A DNA stretch of 64,000 bases from Amyelois transitella (taxonomy: Eukaryota; Arthropoda; Insecta; Lepidoptera; Pyralidae), in assembly GCF_032362555.1 (NCBI RefSeq), contig NC_083536.1, positions 10,354,001-10,418,000 on the forward strand, read 5' to 3'. Below the pieces are notes generated by a model. That model saw only the letters and a program-made list of their open reading frames with translations, did no database searches and was not told the origin of the DNA. Made by a program: the position numbers and the translations under genes. Each line of letters begins with the position of its first letter. Positions within the stretch are counted from its first letter, which is position 1. This document shows, one piece after another, positions 9,577 through 19,804 of this stretch.

Positions 9577-12500
9577 AGTGAAACGTACCGGCAACCTGAC
9601 GGCACGGCCGACACGAGTTTTCTTGTCCATTTGCTGTGGCGTCATGTTGCTCGTATTAACCGGAGCGGGAATTTTCTGTGGTGAGGTACTTTCTTGCGCC
9701 TGTGCCTTAGCGATAGCTTGACCTTGACCTAGTGTAGCTTGCGCTTGAACTTGTGTTGACATTGTTGATGAATTTGCGATGTCGTCGTCTTGCAATAGGT
9801 AGGCAGGCTTGAGTCGGTCTATTGAAATGTTTGACTCGCGATCCGGTAATTGAATTGTGTAGTACTTGTCCGTTAGTCTCTTGATAACACGATAAGGGCC
9901 TTCGTATGGTGATTGAAGTGACTTCTTAACGGCGTCGACACGAACAAATACGTGTGTGCAATCTTGTAGGTCTTTATGAATGAAGATGCGTGGATTGCTG
10001 TTGTGATGTATTGTTGACTGTTGCGGGCTATGTTCTTTGATGGTTGATCGTAGTTTTTCGACGAAGTTGTAGTCCATTGATGTAGGTATTGATGACGTAG
10101 TGAAAAATTCACCCGGTAGACGTAAGTTATAGCCATATGTGAGTTCGGCTGGGCTAACTTCAGCGTCTGTGCGTAGGGTGGCGCGTAATCCGAATAGGAC
10201 TGTAGGTAACTCGTCGATCCATGACCTTGAACTTGATAGCCGGGTGCGAAGTGCGGTCTTCAGTGTTCTGTGCCAGCGTTCGACGATACCGTTTGATTGC
10301 GGATGGTATGCCGTTGTGCGATTTTTCGTGATTCCCATAAGCTTCATAAGGTTGTTGAAAAGTTGACTTTCGAACTGACGTCCTTGGTCGCTGGTGAGTG
10401 TTGTGGGGCATCCGAATCTCGTAATCCAGTGGTTGTAAATTACTTCGGTAACTTTGTCAGCTGTTATTTCTTCGGTAGGTATTGCTTCGGGCCATTTCGT
10501 TTCGCGGTCAATCATGGTTACTAGGTAGCGATAACCTTGAGACGTCGTAGGTAGCGGTCCGACGATGTCCACGTGTACGTGTCGAAAACGTTCAGTTGGC
10601 GGGAATTTCGAAACTTCGCTGTAGGTATGGCGTTGAATTTTGTTTTTTTGACAATCGATGCAGCTTTTCGTCCATCTTGAGATGTCGCTATTCATTGACG
10701 GCCAAAAATATTTTTGAGATGCCATCTTCCGTGTTGTGCGTGTACCAGGGTGGTTGATGTTGTGTACACTCTTGAATACTTCTTCACGATATTGTTCGGG
10801 GATGTATGGTCGTATGTTCGATGTTGATGTTTCGCAGTAGAGTTCGACGTCGGTGTTGGGAATGATGATTTTCTTGAAACAGATGTTGTCTTGTTTTTGT
10901 AAGTCGGGTACAGATATGTCTTCGTGTTGAGCTTTTGCAATTTCTTCGTAATTGATTGTAGACGGGAACGATACTGCTTCTATGCGACTTAGGGCATCGG
11001 CTACGATGTTGTTTTTTCCGCTCACATGGCGTATGTCGGTTGTGAACTCACTGATGAATAGGAGTTGTCGGGTACGGCGTGGCGTTTCTGTAGTCGACGT
11101 TATTTTGTGCATAGCGAACGTAAGAGGTTTGTGATCGGTGAAGATGATCAGTGGACGTCCCTCGAACATTTTTCGGAAGTGTTTTACGGCCATGTAGATT
11201 GCTTGTAGTTCTCTGTCGTATGTTGAATATTTTGTTTGTGCGCTGGAAAACTTCTTAGAAAAATAGCCAAGTGGTTGCCATTTTTCGTCGATGTATTGTT
11301 GTAGCACGGCGCCAGCTGATTTATCCGAAGCGTCGCAAAATAGGGCGTAAGTAGCATCGTGGGACGGGTGGGCGAGTAAAGCAGCGTTGCATATGCTGTT
11401 TTTACATGCTTCGAATGCGTCCGATGACTCTTGTGTCCATTGTATGACGGTTTTGTCACGTTTCTTGACGTTGTGGAGATGTGCATTGAGTGGTGCTTGG
11501 ATAGATGCGGCGTTAGGTATGTGATCGCGGTAGAAATTCAACATACCGAGAAAACGACGTAGCTCTTCGATGGTGTTGGGCTTGGGGTATTTTGAGATGA
11601 TGTCTACCTTTTCAGCTGGTGGTTTGATACCATCTTTGGATACGATGTAGCCCAAGAACTTTACTTCAGGTTGGCCAAAGTGACATTTTGCTGGGTTGAT
11701 GGTAATGCCATGTTCTTCAAGTCGTTCGAGTACTTGCCGTAGGTGTTCACGGTGCTGGGTTTCGTTTTCTGATGCTATGAGTACGTCGTCGATGAATGGA
11801 AAGACGAAAGGTTGTCCTCTGAGTACTTGGTGGATGAATCGTTGGAAAGTTTGACCTGCGTTCTTGAGACCTGGACACATTCGTGGGAATTCGAATAGTC
11901 CCATCGGTGTGATGATGGCTGTCTTCTCGATGTCTTCCTCACGAACCATCAGTTGTTGATAAGCTCGATTTAAATCCAAAACTGAGAATATGGTCTTTCC
12001 GGCAAGCTGGTAGGTGAAGTCTTTAACCCTTGGAACTGGATAGCGGTCGGGTTTGGTGATCGCGTTGAGACGGCGATAATCACCACAGACTCGGATGTCT
12101 CCGTTCTTCTTTGGTACGACGTGAAGTGGTGATGACCATGGGCTCTTGCTGGGTCGACAAAGTCCTTGTTCGATCATGTTTTGGAACTCTTGTTTGACTT
12201 TCTCGTAGCGATGAGGTGGTATGGGACGAGCTCGGCAGTGGACAGGTTGACCTTCGGTTTCGATGAAATGTTGAACGTTGATCTTGCTATTGTTGATATT
12301 CATGGCGGTGAGACGAGTAATTCCGGGATAATCGGCGAGTATCGCGTGATATGAATTATTCGAGTCAATACTGCGTATTGTAGGTACAGATGTTGCTCGA
12401 ACAGGGGCGTTGACCTTTAGACTCGTAACGTTGTCGATTAGTCTTTTGTTTTTGAGATCGACGATGAGTTGATGATGTTTGAGAAAATCGGCTCCCAGGA

Positions 12501-12870
12501 TCGGTTTTGATACGTCTGCGACGATAAATTTCCACTTGTATGGACGACGTAGGTTGAGATCAAGTTCGAGTGTTTTTTCGCCGTATGTTGATATGACGGT
12601 GTTGTTGGCGGCATACAGCTTGTAGGGTAGCGGCTTAGTTAGGCTGGTTTTTAGCCTAGGTATAGCTGAAATGTTCGCACCGGTGTCCACCAGGAAAGAT
12701 AGACCAGTTTTTTTGTCTGTGACGAATAGGCGGTATGTGCATGGGAGAACGCTGGGTTCCGCCTCGGCCAACGTTCGGTCTAGTTTTCCGGCTTCTCGTT
12801 TTTCGTGATGTAGGAACAGGGCGATGTACATTTTCTCGCTTGTGCTCCAAAACGTCGGTGGTAGAAACAA
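9574..12870 (-). CDS. Element B pol: protease, RT, RNase H, integrase
   Basis: 1098 residues, open throughout. The aspartic protease has FLVDTGANISAIP near residue 57. The RT has SPWSSPLHVVPKKNGDIRVC, FSVLDLNRAYQQ and PFIDDVLIASE (an F/Y-x-DD box in which Ile replaces Met). RNase H has ALFCDASDKSAGAVLQQ and FTDHKPLTF. Integrase has the HHCC finger (HNINHPG...CIDCQ) and the D,D35E core (HVDIVGPLP, TSDQGRQFES, NGIVERWHRTLK). The 5' end overlaps gag by 91 bp in another frame, so expression probably needs ribosomal frameshifting and the first ATG is not necessarily used. It ends at the polypurine tract. Confidence 0.93.
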   Translation of the reverse strand: MFLPPTFWSTSEKMYIALFLHHEKREAGKLDRTLAEAEPSVLPCTYRLFVTDKKTGLSFLVDTGANISAIPRLKTSLTKPLPYKLYAANNTVISTYGEKTLELDLNLRRPYKWKFIVADVSKPILGADFLKHHQLIVDLKNKRLIDNVTSLKVNAPVRATSVPTIRSIDSNNSYHAILADYPGITRLTAMNINNSKINVQHFIETEGQPVHCRARPIPPHRYEKVKQEFQNMIEQGLCRPSKSPWSSPLHVVPKKNGDIRVCGDYRRLNAITKPDRYPVPRVKDFTYQLAGKTIFSVLDLNRAYQQLMVREEDIEKTAIITPMGLFEFPRMCPGLKNAGQTFQRFIHQVLRGQPFVFPFIDDVLIASENETQHREHLRQVLERLEEHGITINPAKCHFGQPEVKFLGYIVSKDGIKPPAEKVDIISKYPKPNTIEELRRFLGMLNFYRDHIPNAASIQAPLNAHLHNVKKRDKTVIQWTQESSDAFEACKNSICNAALLAHPSHDATYALFCDASDKSAGAVLQQYIDEKWQPLGYFSKKFSSAQTKYSTYDRELQAIYMAVKHFRKMFEGRPLIIFTDHKPLTFAMHKITSTTETPRRTRQLLFISEFTTDIRHVSGKNNIVADALSRIEAVSFPSTINYEEIAKAQHEDISVPDLQKQDNICFKKIIIPNTDVELYCETSTSNIRPYIPEQYREEVFKSVHNINHPGTRTTRKMASQKYFWPSMNSDISRWTKSCIDCQKNKIQRHTYSEVSKFPPTERFRHVHVDIVGPLPTTSQGYRYLVTMIDRETKWPEAIPTEEITADKVTEVIYNHWITRFGCPTTLTSDQGRQFESQLFNNLMKLMGITKNRTTAYHPQSNGIVERWHRTLKTALRTRLSSSRSWIDELPTVLFGLRATLRTDAEVSPAELTYGYNLRLPGEFFTTSSIPTSMDYNFVEKLRSTIKEHSPQQSTIHHNSNPRIFIHKDLQDCTHVFVRVDAVKKSLQSPYEGPYRVIKRLTDKYYTIQLPDRESNISIDRLKPAYLLQDDDIANSSTMSTQVQAQATLGQGQAIAKAQAQESTSPQKIPAPVNTSNMTPQQMDKKTRVGRAVRLPVRFT

Positions 12871-13703
12871 TACGGCGATGGCGAATTGTCTCGTGAGTTG
12901 GGACGAGAATAGTTGCGGTTCCGGGACTGGGATCGATTTCTTCGATAATTGTTGTTGTTGTTGTTGTTGTTGTATGGCGGCCTTGATTTCAGTTCTGCGA
13001 TTTCGACGGAAAGTTTTCTTAATTCATTGATAAGAAATTGCGTATCTGACGGTTGCGATGATGACTGGGCTTGTGATGATGATTGTGACGACGTGGTTAT
13101 GTTGATGGCGGAAATTTCCCGATGTTGCTCCATCATTTTGTCGGCAAGTAGGGCAAGCTCTTCTAATGCAGTTTTCGTACTGAATGATTCGCTTACGGCG
13201 AGGACAGAGCGAATATGTGCCGGTAGGTGGTTGGTCCACATGAGTCGTAGTGTGGAGTCGGGAATTCTGTCTCGAGCGAGATCGCGCATCCGTCGTAGCA
13301 GGTGGGTCGGCTTTTGGTCGCCTAGTTCCATTTCGGACAGAAGCTTTTGGAATTGCCGACTGTCCGATTCTTCGTAGGCGGTGATGAGACGCTCTTTGAT
13401 GGCCTCGTATGGGTTCGTCTCTGGCGGATTGTAGAGGAGGTCGCTGATTTGCTCTATATCTTGTTTTTCTAGACGAGCGATGACCATCTGCGCCATCTTT
13501 TGTTCACTCTTCCTTTGGTCGTGGGTGGCAGCCTCGAAACTGTAGAACCATAGACGTGGTCGGTCGCGCCAGAATGGTGGTATCCGCAGAGCGAGGGATA
13601 TGTTGGCGATTTCGGGCTGGTTGTGGACGTGGGCTGGATCGGGCTGTGTGGACTGCGATGCGGCGGCGGCGGCGGCATTTGCGGCAGATTTTTCGGCGTC
13701 CAT
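12780..13703 (-). CDS. Element B gag: capsid and CHCC-type finger
   Basis: 307 residues from the ATG at 13703. A capsid-like core is visible (RIPPFWRDRPRLWFYSFEAA, then KPTHLLRRMRDLARDRIPD and LRLMWTNHLPAHIRSVL), which is typical of CsRn1/Kabuki-type gags. A run of seven or more Asn comes from a (GTT)n tract near 12950. The finger CFYHRRFGAQARKCTSPC is of the CHCC type instead of the usual CCHC. The protein would package element RNA. The gene overlaps pol by 91 bp. Confidence 0.9.
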   Translation of the reverse strand: MDAEKSAANAAAAAASQSTQPDPAHVHNQPEIANISLALRIPPFWRDRPRLWFYSFEAATHDQRKSEQKMAQMVIARLEKQDIEQISDLLYNPPETNPYEAIKERLITAYEESDSRQFQKLLSEMELGDQKPTHLLRRMRDLARDRIPDSTLRLMWTNHLPAHIRSVLAVSESFSTKTALEELALLADKMMEQHREISAINITTSSQSSSQAQSSSQPSDTQFLINELRKLSVEIAELKSRPPYNNNNNNNNYRRNRSQSRNRNYSRPNSRDNSPSPYCFYHRRFGAQARKCTSPCSYITKNEKPEN

Positions 13704-13811
13704 GTTGATTCCTTCTTTTTTTGTTGCAGTCGGGCAGAGATTCCGCGTTGAAATTTTTCTTTTCAGGAATTTTTCCGCTGGGCCGACGAGCAGGGATTCT
13801 TCTTCTTGATG

Positions 13812-13833
13812 TTGTTCAGTCGGAGGTCACCAA
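13812..13833 (-). promoter_or_regulatory. Element B primer binding site, tRNA-Trp type
   Basis: On the minus strand, TTGGTGACCTCCGACTGAAC follows the 5' LTR end (13834). It resembles the complement of a tRNA-Trp 3' end (TGGTGACC, CCGAC), as used by CsRn1-clade elements, with a one-base difference in spacing. Confidence 0.6.
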
Positions 13834-14316
13834 TTTGGAGAGAGAGATATTCTCCAGGGTTTGTTGTAGTAGAATAATACTCCGTTTCAGAAGGTGAGAA
13901 TGGAATGATTTATTTACAAAATTGAGACATATTTATATAAAACTATTTACAATGGAAAATGCATGGACGAATCATAAATACGGAATTATTACCAATGATG
14001 AAGAGAGATTATTTTTAACAAATCAGAAATATCGAATTATAGCCAATGGTGTGAGCGTATTTACAATAGGAAATCTATCTAAAAGTTTTTGAGGATAATA
14101 AAATGAATTTGCATAGATTTCTGAGAATTTTGCATTGCTGTCTCTTGAGTCTAGATAGCTCCGTCCCGTTTCCGCTACACGTGTCGAGCTTGAGTTTCTG
14201 TGACGCCCGGTGCGGCCGCAGGCGCGCCGAGGGCGCCACGTGCGGTGTGCACGCGATGTTTGTTGGGCGAAACTTGCTTGCGTATAAAACCGTCTTGCTG
14301 CTTGCTCCCCGCCTCA
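13834..14316 (-). repeat. Element B 5' LTR, inner part, before the Jockey insertion
   Basis: 483 bp that match 8653-9135 except for one base seen (CTCC for CACC near 13852). The LTR is interrupted after TCCCCGCCTCA (14306-14316), the Jockey target duplication, and resumes at 19998. Confidence 0.9.
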
Positions 14317-14424
14317 GGATCGTGCCAGCTGCCGTCGAGTGAACACCTTCATCTGCGTACGAGCCCGCTACTAGTGAAATTTGTGCATCAGTGCTGTGTC
14401 ATCCTACTTTGTTTTAAAGTACGG

Positions 14425-17136
14425 ATGACAAGTCCCCTGCGCCAACATAAAGGCGTAGGCGGGGATAGTCGCGCGCAAATTAAGAGAATCCCGGACCGCG
14501 AAGGCGAGTTTTCTCTTTCCCCCACTACCCGGCCTCCCACCAGCGGGTCTCACCGGGGAAGGGGGGAGGGGGGCTGCTCGCCCCGCGGCCCGACGGGCTG
14601 CGCACGGCAACTCCCCGCCCGCGCGTCTTTGGGCTCCGAAATGGAGCCCCAAAAATCGACTGAGGAGGGTGCGCGCTCCCGCCGCCCCTCACCTCACCCC
14701 GCCGCTACCTTCGAGGCAACAACCAGTCGCCCCGACTCACCGAAAGATAGTTACCGGACTCCGGACGAGGAAAAATCCGACGACCACGCCCTTGCGTTCT
14801 GGGCGGAAAGCATGCTCGGGATGAGGCGGCGCCCCCGCGGCGACGAGCTGTCGCCTAAGGCAGGTGTGGAGCGAGATTATATCACGCTCCACAGCATTAT
14901 CAAATGCGGCCTCCTTAGCGCGGCGGCCCAAAGCTGGATGGCGCTCTTCTTCCGGCTGCGAGACGCCGAGGAAGCAGGAAGCCGTCCCGACGATATAGAC
15001 GTCGGAATCCTACAGCAAGCCAGTGCGGGACGGGTGTCGGCGGGACTGGCCATGCCCCCCACACCCGCCCCCCTCCCCTCACTTCGAGCACCGCGCCAAC
15101 GGCAACGAGAGGAAGGGCCCGAATGCGAGACGCCCAACGCGAAACGTCCCAGGAAGAGGGCACACTCCTGGACCCCAAGCCCCCCGCACCCCTCGCACCC
15201 CTCGGATGCAACAACAGAGGATCGACGGGCTCCGGCACTCGTGCCGTCGAGCCCCCGCGAAGCACCCCCGCGGTCGTCTGCGGGCGACTCAACACCGCCG
15301 GTCGCCCCCCCCCGCTCGGGTATACCGCTACCACAGCGAAGTCGCGATCCGCGATTAAACCGCTCCCCCGCCCCCGCGCCGTTGCTGGCAGCTCCCGCGA
15401 GGGCTCCGCCGCAACTGGCCGCCTCCGCGCCGCATACCGCGCCGCCGGCCGCCCCGCTCAATGCGCCGCACGCCGCGCCGTTCGCCGCGCCGCCGGCCGC
15501 CCCGCGCGCCCCGCCGCCGTCCGCGCCGCCGCCCGCGCCGCTCACAGCATTGCAGGCCGCCAAACGCGCCGCACCGCCGACCTTGCCGTCCACCGCGCCG
15601 CTCACGGCGCCGCTCACCGCGCCGCTAGCCGCGCCGCTCACCGCGCCGCTCGCCGCGCCGCTCACCGCGCCGCTCACCGCGCCGCTCACCGCGCCGCTCA
15701 CCGCGCCGCTCGCCGCGCCGCTCACCGCGCCGCTCGCCGCGCCGCTCACCGCGCCGCTCGCCGCGCCGCTCACCGCGCCGCGTACCGCGCAGCCGACCGT
15801 CGCGCGCACCGCACCGCCGACCGCTCCGCTCACCGCGCCGCCGGCCGCTCGGCGCGCCGCGCCGCCTGCGGCTCCCTCCGCGTGGGGACAGCCGCGGCTG
15901 GCCGCCACTCGGCCAACAGCGCCACCTGCTTCCTCTGCCTGGGGCCGCACCTACGCTGCTGCTAGTGCAAGCGCGCCCAGTACGTCCGCCGCCACTGCCA
16001 CACCCAGCACCGCCGCTCCAGCACCCGCTGCCGCCCCGCCAAAGAACAGCGGCGCCAGCTCAACCGCGCCCCCCTCGCAGGCCCCACGGACGAAATACCC
16101 GCCCATTGTAGTGGAGAAGCTCCCTGACTGGATGGTGCACTTCAGGGAGCTCACCGCAAAACTGGGACACCCGCCCTCAGCCCGCCCCTTCGGCGCTGGC
16201 GTTAGATTCTCGCCGAGGGACGACTCCGAATATCGTACCATCCAGAGGTACCTAGATGACGTGGCGAAAAAAGACGCCCGCATCTCATGGTTCTCCTACT
16301 CCTTGCCGGCGGAGAGGAGCCTCAAGGTGGCAATAAGAGGCCTCCCCCTTGAGACCCCCGAGGAAGCCGTAAAAGAAGCCCTCACGGAGAAGGGCTTCGA
16401 AGTTGAATACGTAAAGAACATCCGAGCCCGGGGAGGGCGCCCCGGGTGTATTTTCTACGGCCTCCTGAAGAAGACCTCGGGTTTTCAGGAGGTCTACCAA
16501 ATAGACGAGCTCCTCCTGATGCCGGGCGTCAAGATCGAGGCGTGGAGGGGAAAGAAGGGCCCCTCGCAATGCCACCGCTGCCAGTTGTTCCGGCACAGCT
16601 CCCACAACTGTCACCGCCCTCAAGCATGCGTGCGCTGCGGGGAGCCGCACGCCGCCAGCGACTGCCCGCGCCCCCTGGAAGTGCCGGCCACCTGCGCAAA
16701 CTGCGGGGGCCCGCACCCCGCCAACAACGCCGCGTGCCCGGTGTTCAGGAAGGAGGCGCGAAACAAGCGGGCCGGTACAATCGCCCGCACGACGCCAGCG
16801 GTGGTGCCAGCGCCGATGGTGGAGGAGTCGGCGCCCGCCACGTTGATGGCTCCCGCGAACCCGCCCGCCGAGAGAGGAGCCGCCCTCCCTAGCGGGAAGA
16901 AAAAGAAGAGGAAGAGAGGCGCGAAGAAGTCGGGCACGGACTCACAACCACCGGGGAAGCCCGAAGCCCCCCCACGACCTCCACCAATTGACGGCCCGGA
17001 GCGGGTGCAGCCCGCACCAGCTCCAGCGCCCGGCCCAAACATCCCGGACACCAACGCCATGCTGCTCCTCCTGGGCCAGCAAATGCAGCAGATGGCGGAG
17101 ATCCTTAGAGGGTTGCAAGCACGGCCTCAAATTTAG
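14425..17136 (+). CDS. Jockey ORF1: Gag with Ala/Pro-rich region and zinc knuckles
   Basis: The frame is open from 14200, inside the flanking LTR. The first ATG inside the element is at 14425 and a second is at 14641; either could be used. The first half is low complexity, including an APLT/APLA repeat block (about 15592-15783). The conserved part begins around 16081: KYPPIVVEKLPDWMVHF, then LKVAIRGLPLETPEEAVKEAL, the PRE_C2HC-type domain of Jockey, TART and HeT-A gags. Three zinc knuckles follow (CHRCQLFRHSSHNC, CVRCGEPHAASDC, CANCGGPHPANNAAC). A basic patch GKKKKRKRGAKK may be a nuclear signal. ORF2 overlaps its last 149 bp in another frame. Confidence 0.88.
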   Translation: MTSPLRQHKGVGGDSRAQIKRIPDREGEFSLSPTTRPPTSGSHRGRGEGGCSPRGPTGCARQLPARASLGSEMEPQKSTEEGARSRRPSPHPAATFEATTSRPDSPKDSYRTPDEEKSDDHALAFWAESMLGMRRRPRGDELSPKAGVERDYITLHSIIKCGLLSAAAQSWMALFFRLRDAEEAGSRPDDIDVGILQQASAGRVSAGLAMPPTPAPLPSLRAPRQRQREEGPECETPNAKRPRKRAHSWTPSPPHPSHPSDATTEDRRAPALVPSSPREAPPRSSAGDSTPPVAPPRSGIPLPQRSRDPRLNRSPAPAPLLAAPARAPPQLAASAPHTAPPAAPLNAPHAAPFAAPPAAPRAPPPSAPPPAPLTALQAAKRAAPPTLPSTAPLTAPLTAPLAAPLTAPLAAPLTAPLTAPLTAPLTAPLAAPLTAPLAAPLTAPLAAPLTAPRTAQPTVARTAPPTAPLTAPPAARRAAPPAAPSAWGQPRLAATRPTAPPASSAWGRTYAAASASAPSTSAATATPSTAAPAPAAAPPKNSGASSTAPPSQAPRTKYPPIVVEKLPDWMVHFRELTAKLGHPPSARPFGAGVRFSPRDDSEYRTIQRYLDDVAKKDARISWFSYSLPAERSLKVAIRGLPLETPEEAVKEALTEKGFEVEYVKNIRARGGRPGCIFYGLLKKTSGFQEVYQIDELLLMPGVKIEAWRGKKGPSQCHRCQLFRHSSHNCHRPQACVRCGEPHAASDCPRPLEVPATCANCGGPHPANNAACPVFRKEARNKRAGTIARTTPAVVPAPMVEESAPATLMAPANPPAERGAALPSGKKKKRKRGAKKSGTDSQPPGKPEAPPRPPPIDGPERVQPAPAPAPGPNIPDTNAMLLLLGQQMQQMAEILRGLQARPQI
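15592..15783 (+). repeat. GC-rich tandem repeat in Jockey ORF1 coding APLT/APLA
   Basis: About sixteen copies of a 12-bp unit like GCGCCGCTCACC (variant GCGCCGCTCGCC) encode alternating Ala-Pro-Leu-Thr and Ala-Pro-Leu-Ala. The unit is a multiple of three, so copy number can change without shifting the frame. Because the repeat has few AT bases, other frames are also open and produce long spurious Ala/Arg-rich and Ala/Gly-rich ORFs here. Confidence 0.9.
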
Positions 17137-19804
17137 TGCCCCTCTAAGGATCGTTCACTGGAATGCCTCAACGCTCGCGAGGAAGAAAAGACTGGTGGCC
17201 CACTTCCTTCGCGAGCAAAAAGTCGACGTCATGCTGGTCAGCGAGACCCATCTCAGCAGGAGCGACCACTTCTCTGTACCGGGGTACTTCACCTACAGAA
17301 AGGACGAGACGACACCCACCACTGGAGCCGCTTATCGGGGACTGGCGGTGCTGGTGAAAAGGAGCGTCGTCCACCAGCTCATCCCCGTCGAGGAGTTCCA
17401 GTCCCTCTACGCGTTAGGAGTGCTGGTCTGCGTCGCCGGCCTAGAGCTCCGACTATTTGCCACCTACGCCCCGCCCAACTCCAAGATCAACCCGGCGGAG
17501 CTTAGGAAGCTGCTGAGGTCGGAGTCTCCAACCATCGTGGCCGGTGACCTTAACACCAAACACACATACTGGAACTCCTCCAGGGACACCGCAGAAGGAC
17601 GACGTCTCCTGCAGGACGCCATAGACCACCGTTACGACATCGCAGGTCCAGAAGAGCCCACCCATTATGACACTCAGGGCGGCTGCGATGTCCTCGACGT
17701 GCTGGTCTACAAAGGACTTCCAGCACCGCCACAACAGACGGTGCTCCCCGATCTGCCGTCAGACCACCGGCCCGTCCTCGTCCTCGTCGACAGTGCCCCG
17801 GTCAGGGTCTCGCTGACCACATGCCGCCGCAAGACAAATTGGGAGGCATTCCAGGACGCCCTCCAAAAAGACTTTCCCACCAGGCCGATTGCAACGGCCG
17901 AAGACGTAGAGGAGGCAGCCTCCGACATGACCAGCCGCATCCAGGAAGCCCTTATCTCCAACACCAGAGAACTCGCAGCCGGCGCGAAACCCGATCCGCT
18001 GCCGCCGGCTCTCAAGAACCTGGTGGAGGAGAAGCGCGCAGTCCGAAGACAATGGATGCGGACGAGATGCCCCCTCCTAAAATCACGTCTCAATCGCCTG
18101 GTGGAAGACGTCAAAGACGCCTTGAACGAGCACGCAGCCAAATCGTGGGAGAATCACCTGCAGACTGTGGGCGATGGTATCCCCTCTCTCCATCGCCTAT
18201 GCCGTCAGCTCTCGCGAGAGCCCCAACCAACCAGGCCACTGTTGGGCCCTGACGGCCTCCCACGATTTCGTGCGAAAGACCGCGCGGACATCCTTGTGGA
18301 CCACCTGGAGCGCCAGTTCACACCGAACCCCGTGACCGACCAGGAGCACAACCGGAGGGTCACCGATCGAGTGCGGGAACTTCTCACACAGCCGCTCGAA
18401 CCGACGGAAGACCCGGTGGTCTTCTCTCCCGGCGAGGTGCAGCGAATGCTGCCGAAGTTGAAGCCAAGGAAAGCCCCGGGCGCAGACCAAATCACCAATG
18501 AGGCGCTGCGCCATCTCCCGCCGCGAGCTATCGCGGCGACCACGCGCCTCTTCAATGGCATACTGCGCTCGGGTCACTTTCCTTCTACATGGAAGAACGC
18601 CAAAACGATTATGCTGCCCAAGCCGGGAAAAGATCACCGAAGACCCAACGGATTCCGGCCGATCGCGCTGCTGAGCAAGTTCTCGCAGCTCTTCGAGCGC
18701 CTGTTCCTCCGGAGACTGCTCCCTTTCGTCGAGCCACGACAGGAACAATTCGGGTTTCGGCCCGAACATTCCACGACGCTCCAGGTCGCAAGACTGCTCC
18801 ACAAGATGTCCGAGAGCCACAATAAAAAGGAATACGTGGCTGCCGTATTCCTGGATATGGAAATGGCCTTCGACAGGGTATGGCACGAGGGGCTGCTGTA
18901 CAAGCTGTCGGAGGCCCAAGTGCCACCAAGAATGGTCAGGGTTTTGGCCTCCTTCCTCACGGATCGCCGAGTCCATGTCGCAGTAGAAGACGCCGTCTCC
19001 TCCGTGCGCCCTGTGCGCGCGGGGGTTCCACAAGGAAGCTGTCTGTCCCCGGCCTGCTACGCCGCGTTCACCGACGACATCCCTGCCGTCGGCCAGGTGG
19101 AGCTAGCGCTGTACGCTGACGATGCGGCGTACTACGCGTCGTCCATGCGCCCGCTGTACGCCGCCAAGAGGCTGCAGCCCACACTTGAGGCTCTGCCGGG
19201 CTGGCTCTCCAAATGGAGGCTCTCGGTGAACGTCGGCAAGACCCAAGCAATCCTGACGGGGACAAGACCCCACCCGCCTCCACTGCGACTGCTCGGCGAA
19301 CCGGTGCCGTGGCGGCCACACGTCAAATACCTGGGAGTTACCATTGACCGGCGTCTCACGTTCAAGAAGCACGTGGGAGACGTCGTCGCGAACACCAAGG
19401 CAGCGAGAGGGAAGCTCTACGGAGTCCTCTCCTCCAGCCTCCCCCTGAGGACGAAGCTCGGGGTCTACCGAGCTTACATCAGATCCCGCCTCACGTACGC
19501 GGCCCCGGCGTGGTACGCCTACTGCTCTGAGACCAACAGAAGAAGACTCAGAGCGCAAGAGAACCTCAGTCTCAGAGCAGTCGTCGGTGCCCCGCGGTAC
19601 GTGAGGAACTCGACGATCCTCAGGGACCTGAAGTGGGAGGGCCTTGGCGACTTTGTGGCCAGGCTGGCCACGAAGATGTTCGAGAGGGCGGACGCATCAG
19701 CACACGAACACCTGCGCGGCATCGCGCCACTCCACGCCCGCCCTCCGGACCGTCGCGTGAAGCCCTCACCTCGCTGCCTTGCGGCAGACGTCGTCGCCCA
19801 GTGA
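16988..19804 (+). CDS. Jockey ORF2: APE endonuclease and reverse transcriptase
   Basis: 938 residues when started at the ATG at 16988, which lies inside the end of ORF1. Homology begins at about 17143 (LRIVHWNASTLARKKRLVAHF). Endonuclease motifs: LVSETHLSRSDHF, IVAGDLNTKHTYWNS and SDHRPVLVL. RT motifs: KAPGADQITNEALRHLP, NGFRPIALLSKFSQLFERLF, AVFLDMEMAFDRVWH, AGVPQGSCLSPACYAAFTDD, ALYADDAAYYASS and VKYLGVTIDRRLTFKKHV. No stop or frameshift was seen, and no RNase H domain, as usual for Jockey. Translation may use reinitiation or frameshifting from ORF1. Confidence 0.92.
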   Translation: MTARSGCSPHQLQRPAQTSRTPTPCCSSWASKCSRWRRSLEGCKHGLKFSAPLRIVHWNASTLARKKRLVAHFLREQKVDVMLVSETHLSRSDHFSVPGYFTYRKDETTPTTGAAYRGLAVLVKRSVVHQLIPVEEFQSLYALGVLVCVAGLELRLFATYAPPNSKINPAELRKLLRSESPTIVAGDLNTKHTYWNSSRDTAEGRRLLQDAIDHRYDIAGPEEPTHYDTQGGCDVLDVLVYKGLPAPPQQTVLPDLPSDHRPVLVLVDSAPVRVSLTTCRRKTNWEAFQDALQKDFPTRPIATAEDVEEAASDMTSRIQEALISNTRELAAGAKPDPLPPALKNLVEEKRAVRRQWMRTRCPLLKSRLNRLVEDVKDALNEHAAKSWENHLQTVGDGIPSLHRLCRQLSREPQPTRPLLGPDGLPRFRAKDRADILVDHLERQFTPNPVTDQEHNRRVTDRVRELLTQPLEPTEDPVVFSPGEVQRMLPKLKPRKAPGADQITNEALRHLPPRAIAATTRLFNGILRSGHFPSTWKNAKTIMLPKPGKDHRRPNGFRPIALLSKFSQLFERLFLRRLLPFVEPRQEQFGFRPEHSTTLQVARLLHKMSESHNKKEYVAAVFLDMEMAFDRVWHEGLLYKLSEAQVPPRMVRVLASFLTDRRVHVAVEDAVSSVRPVRAGVPQGSCLSPACYAAFTDDIPAVGQVELALYADDAAYYASSMRPLYAAKRLQPTLEALPGWLSKWRLSVNVGKTQAILTGTRPHPPPLRLLGEPVPWRPHVKYLGVTIDRRLTFKKHVGDVVANTKAARGKLYGVLSSSLPLRTKLGVYRAYIRSRLTYAAPAWYAYCSETNRRRLRAQENLSLRAVVGAPRYVRNSTILRDLKWEGLGDFVARLATKMFERADASAHEHLRGIAPLHARPPDRRVKPSPRCLAADVVAQ

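Noticed and set aside
14877-15965. A 357-codon minus-strand ORF and a 280-codon plus-strand ORF rich in Ala, Gly and Arg
   Set aside because: Both overlie the GC-rich 12-bp repeat of Jockey ORF1 and are out of frame with its conserved gag domain.
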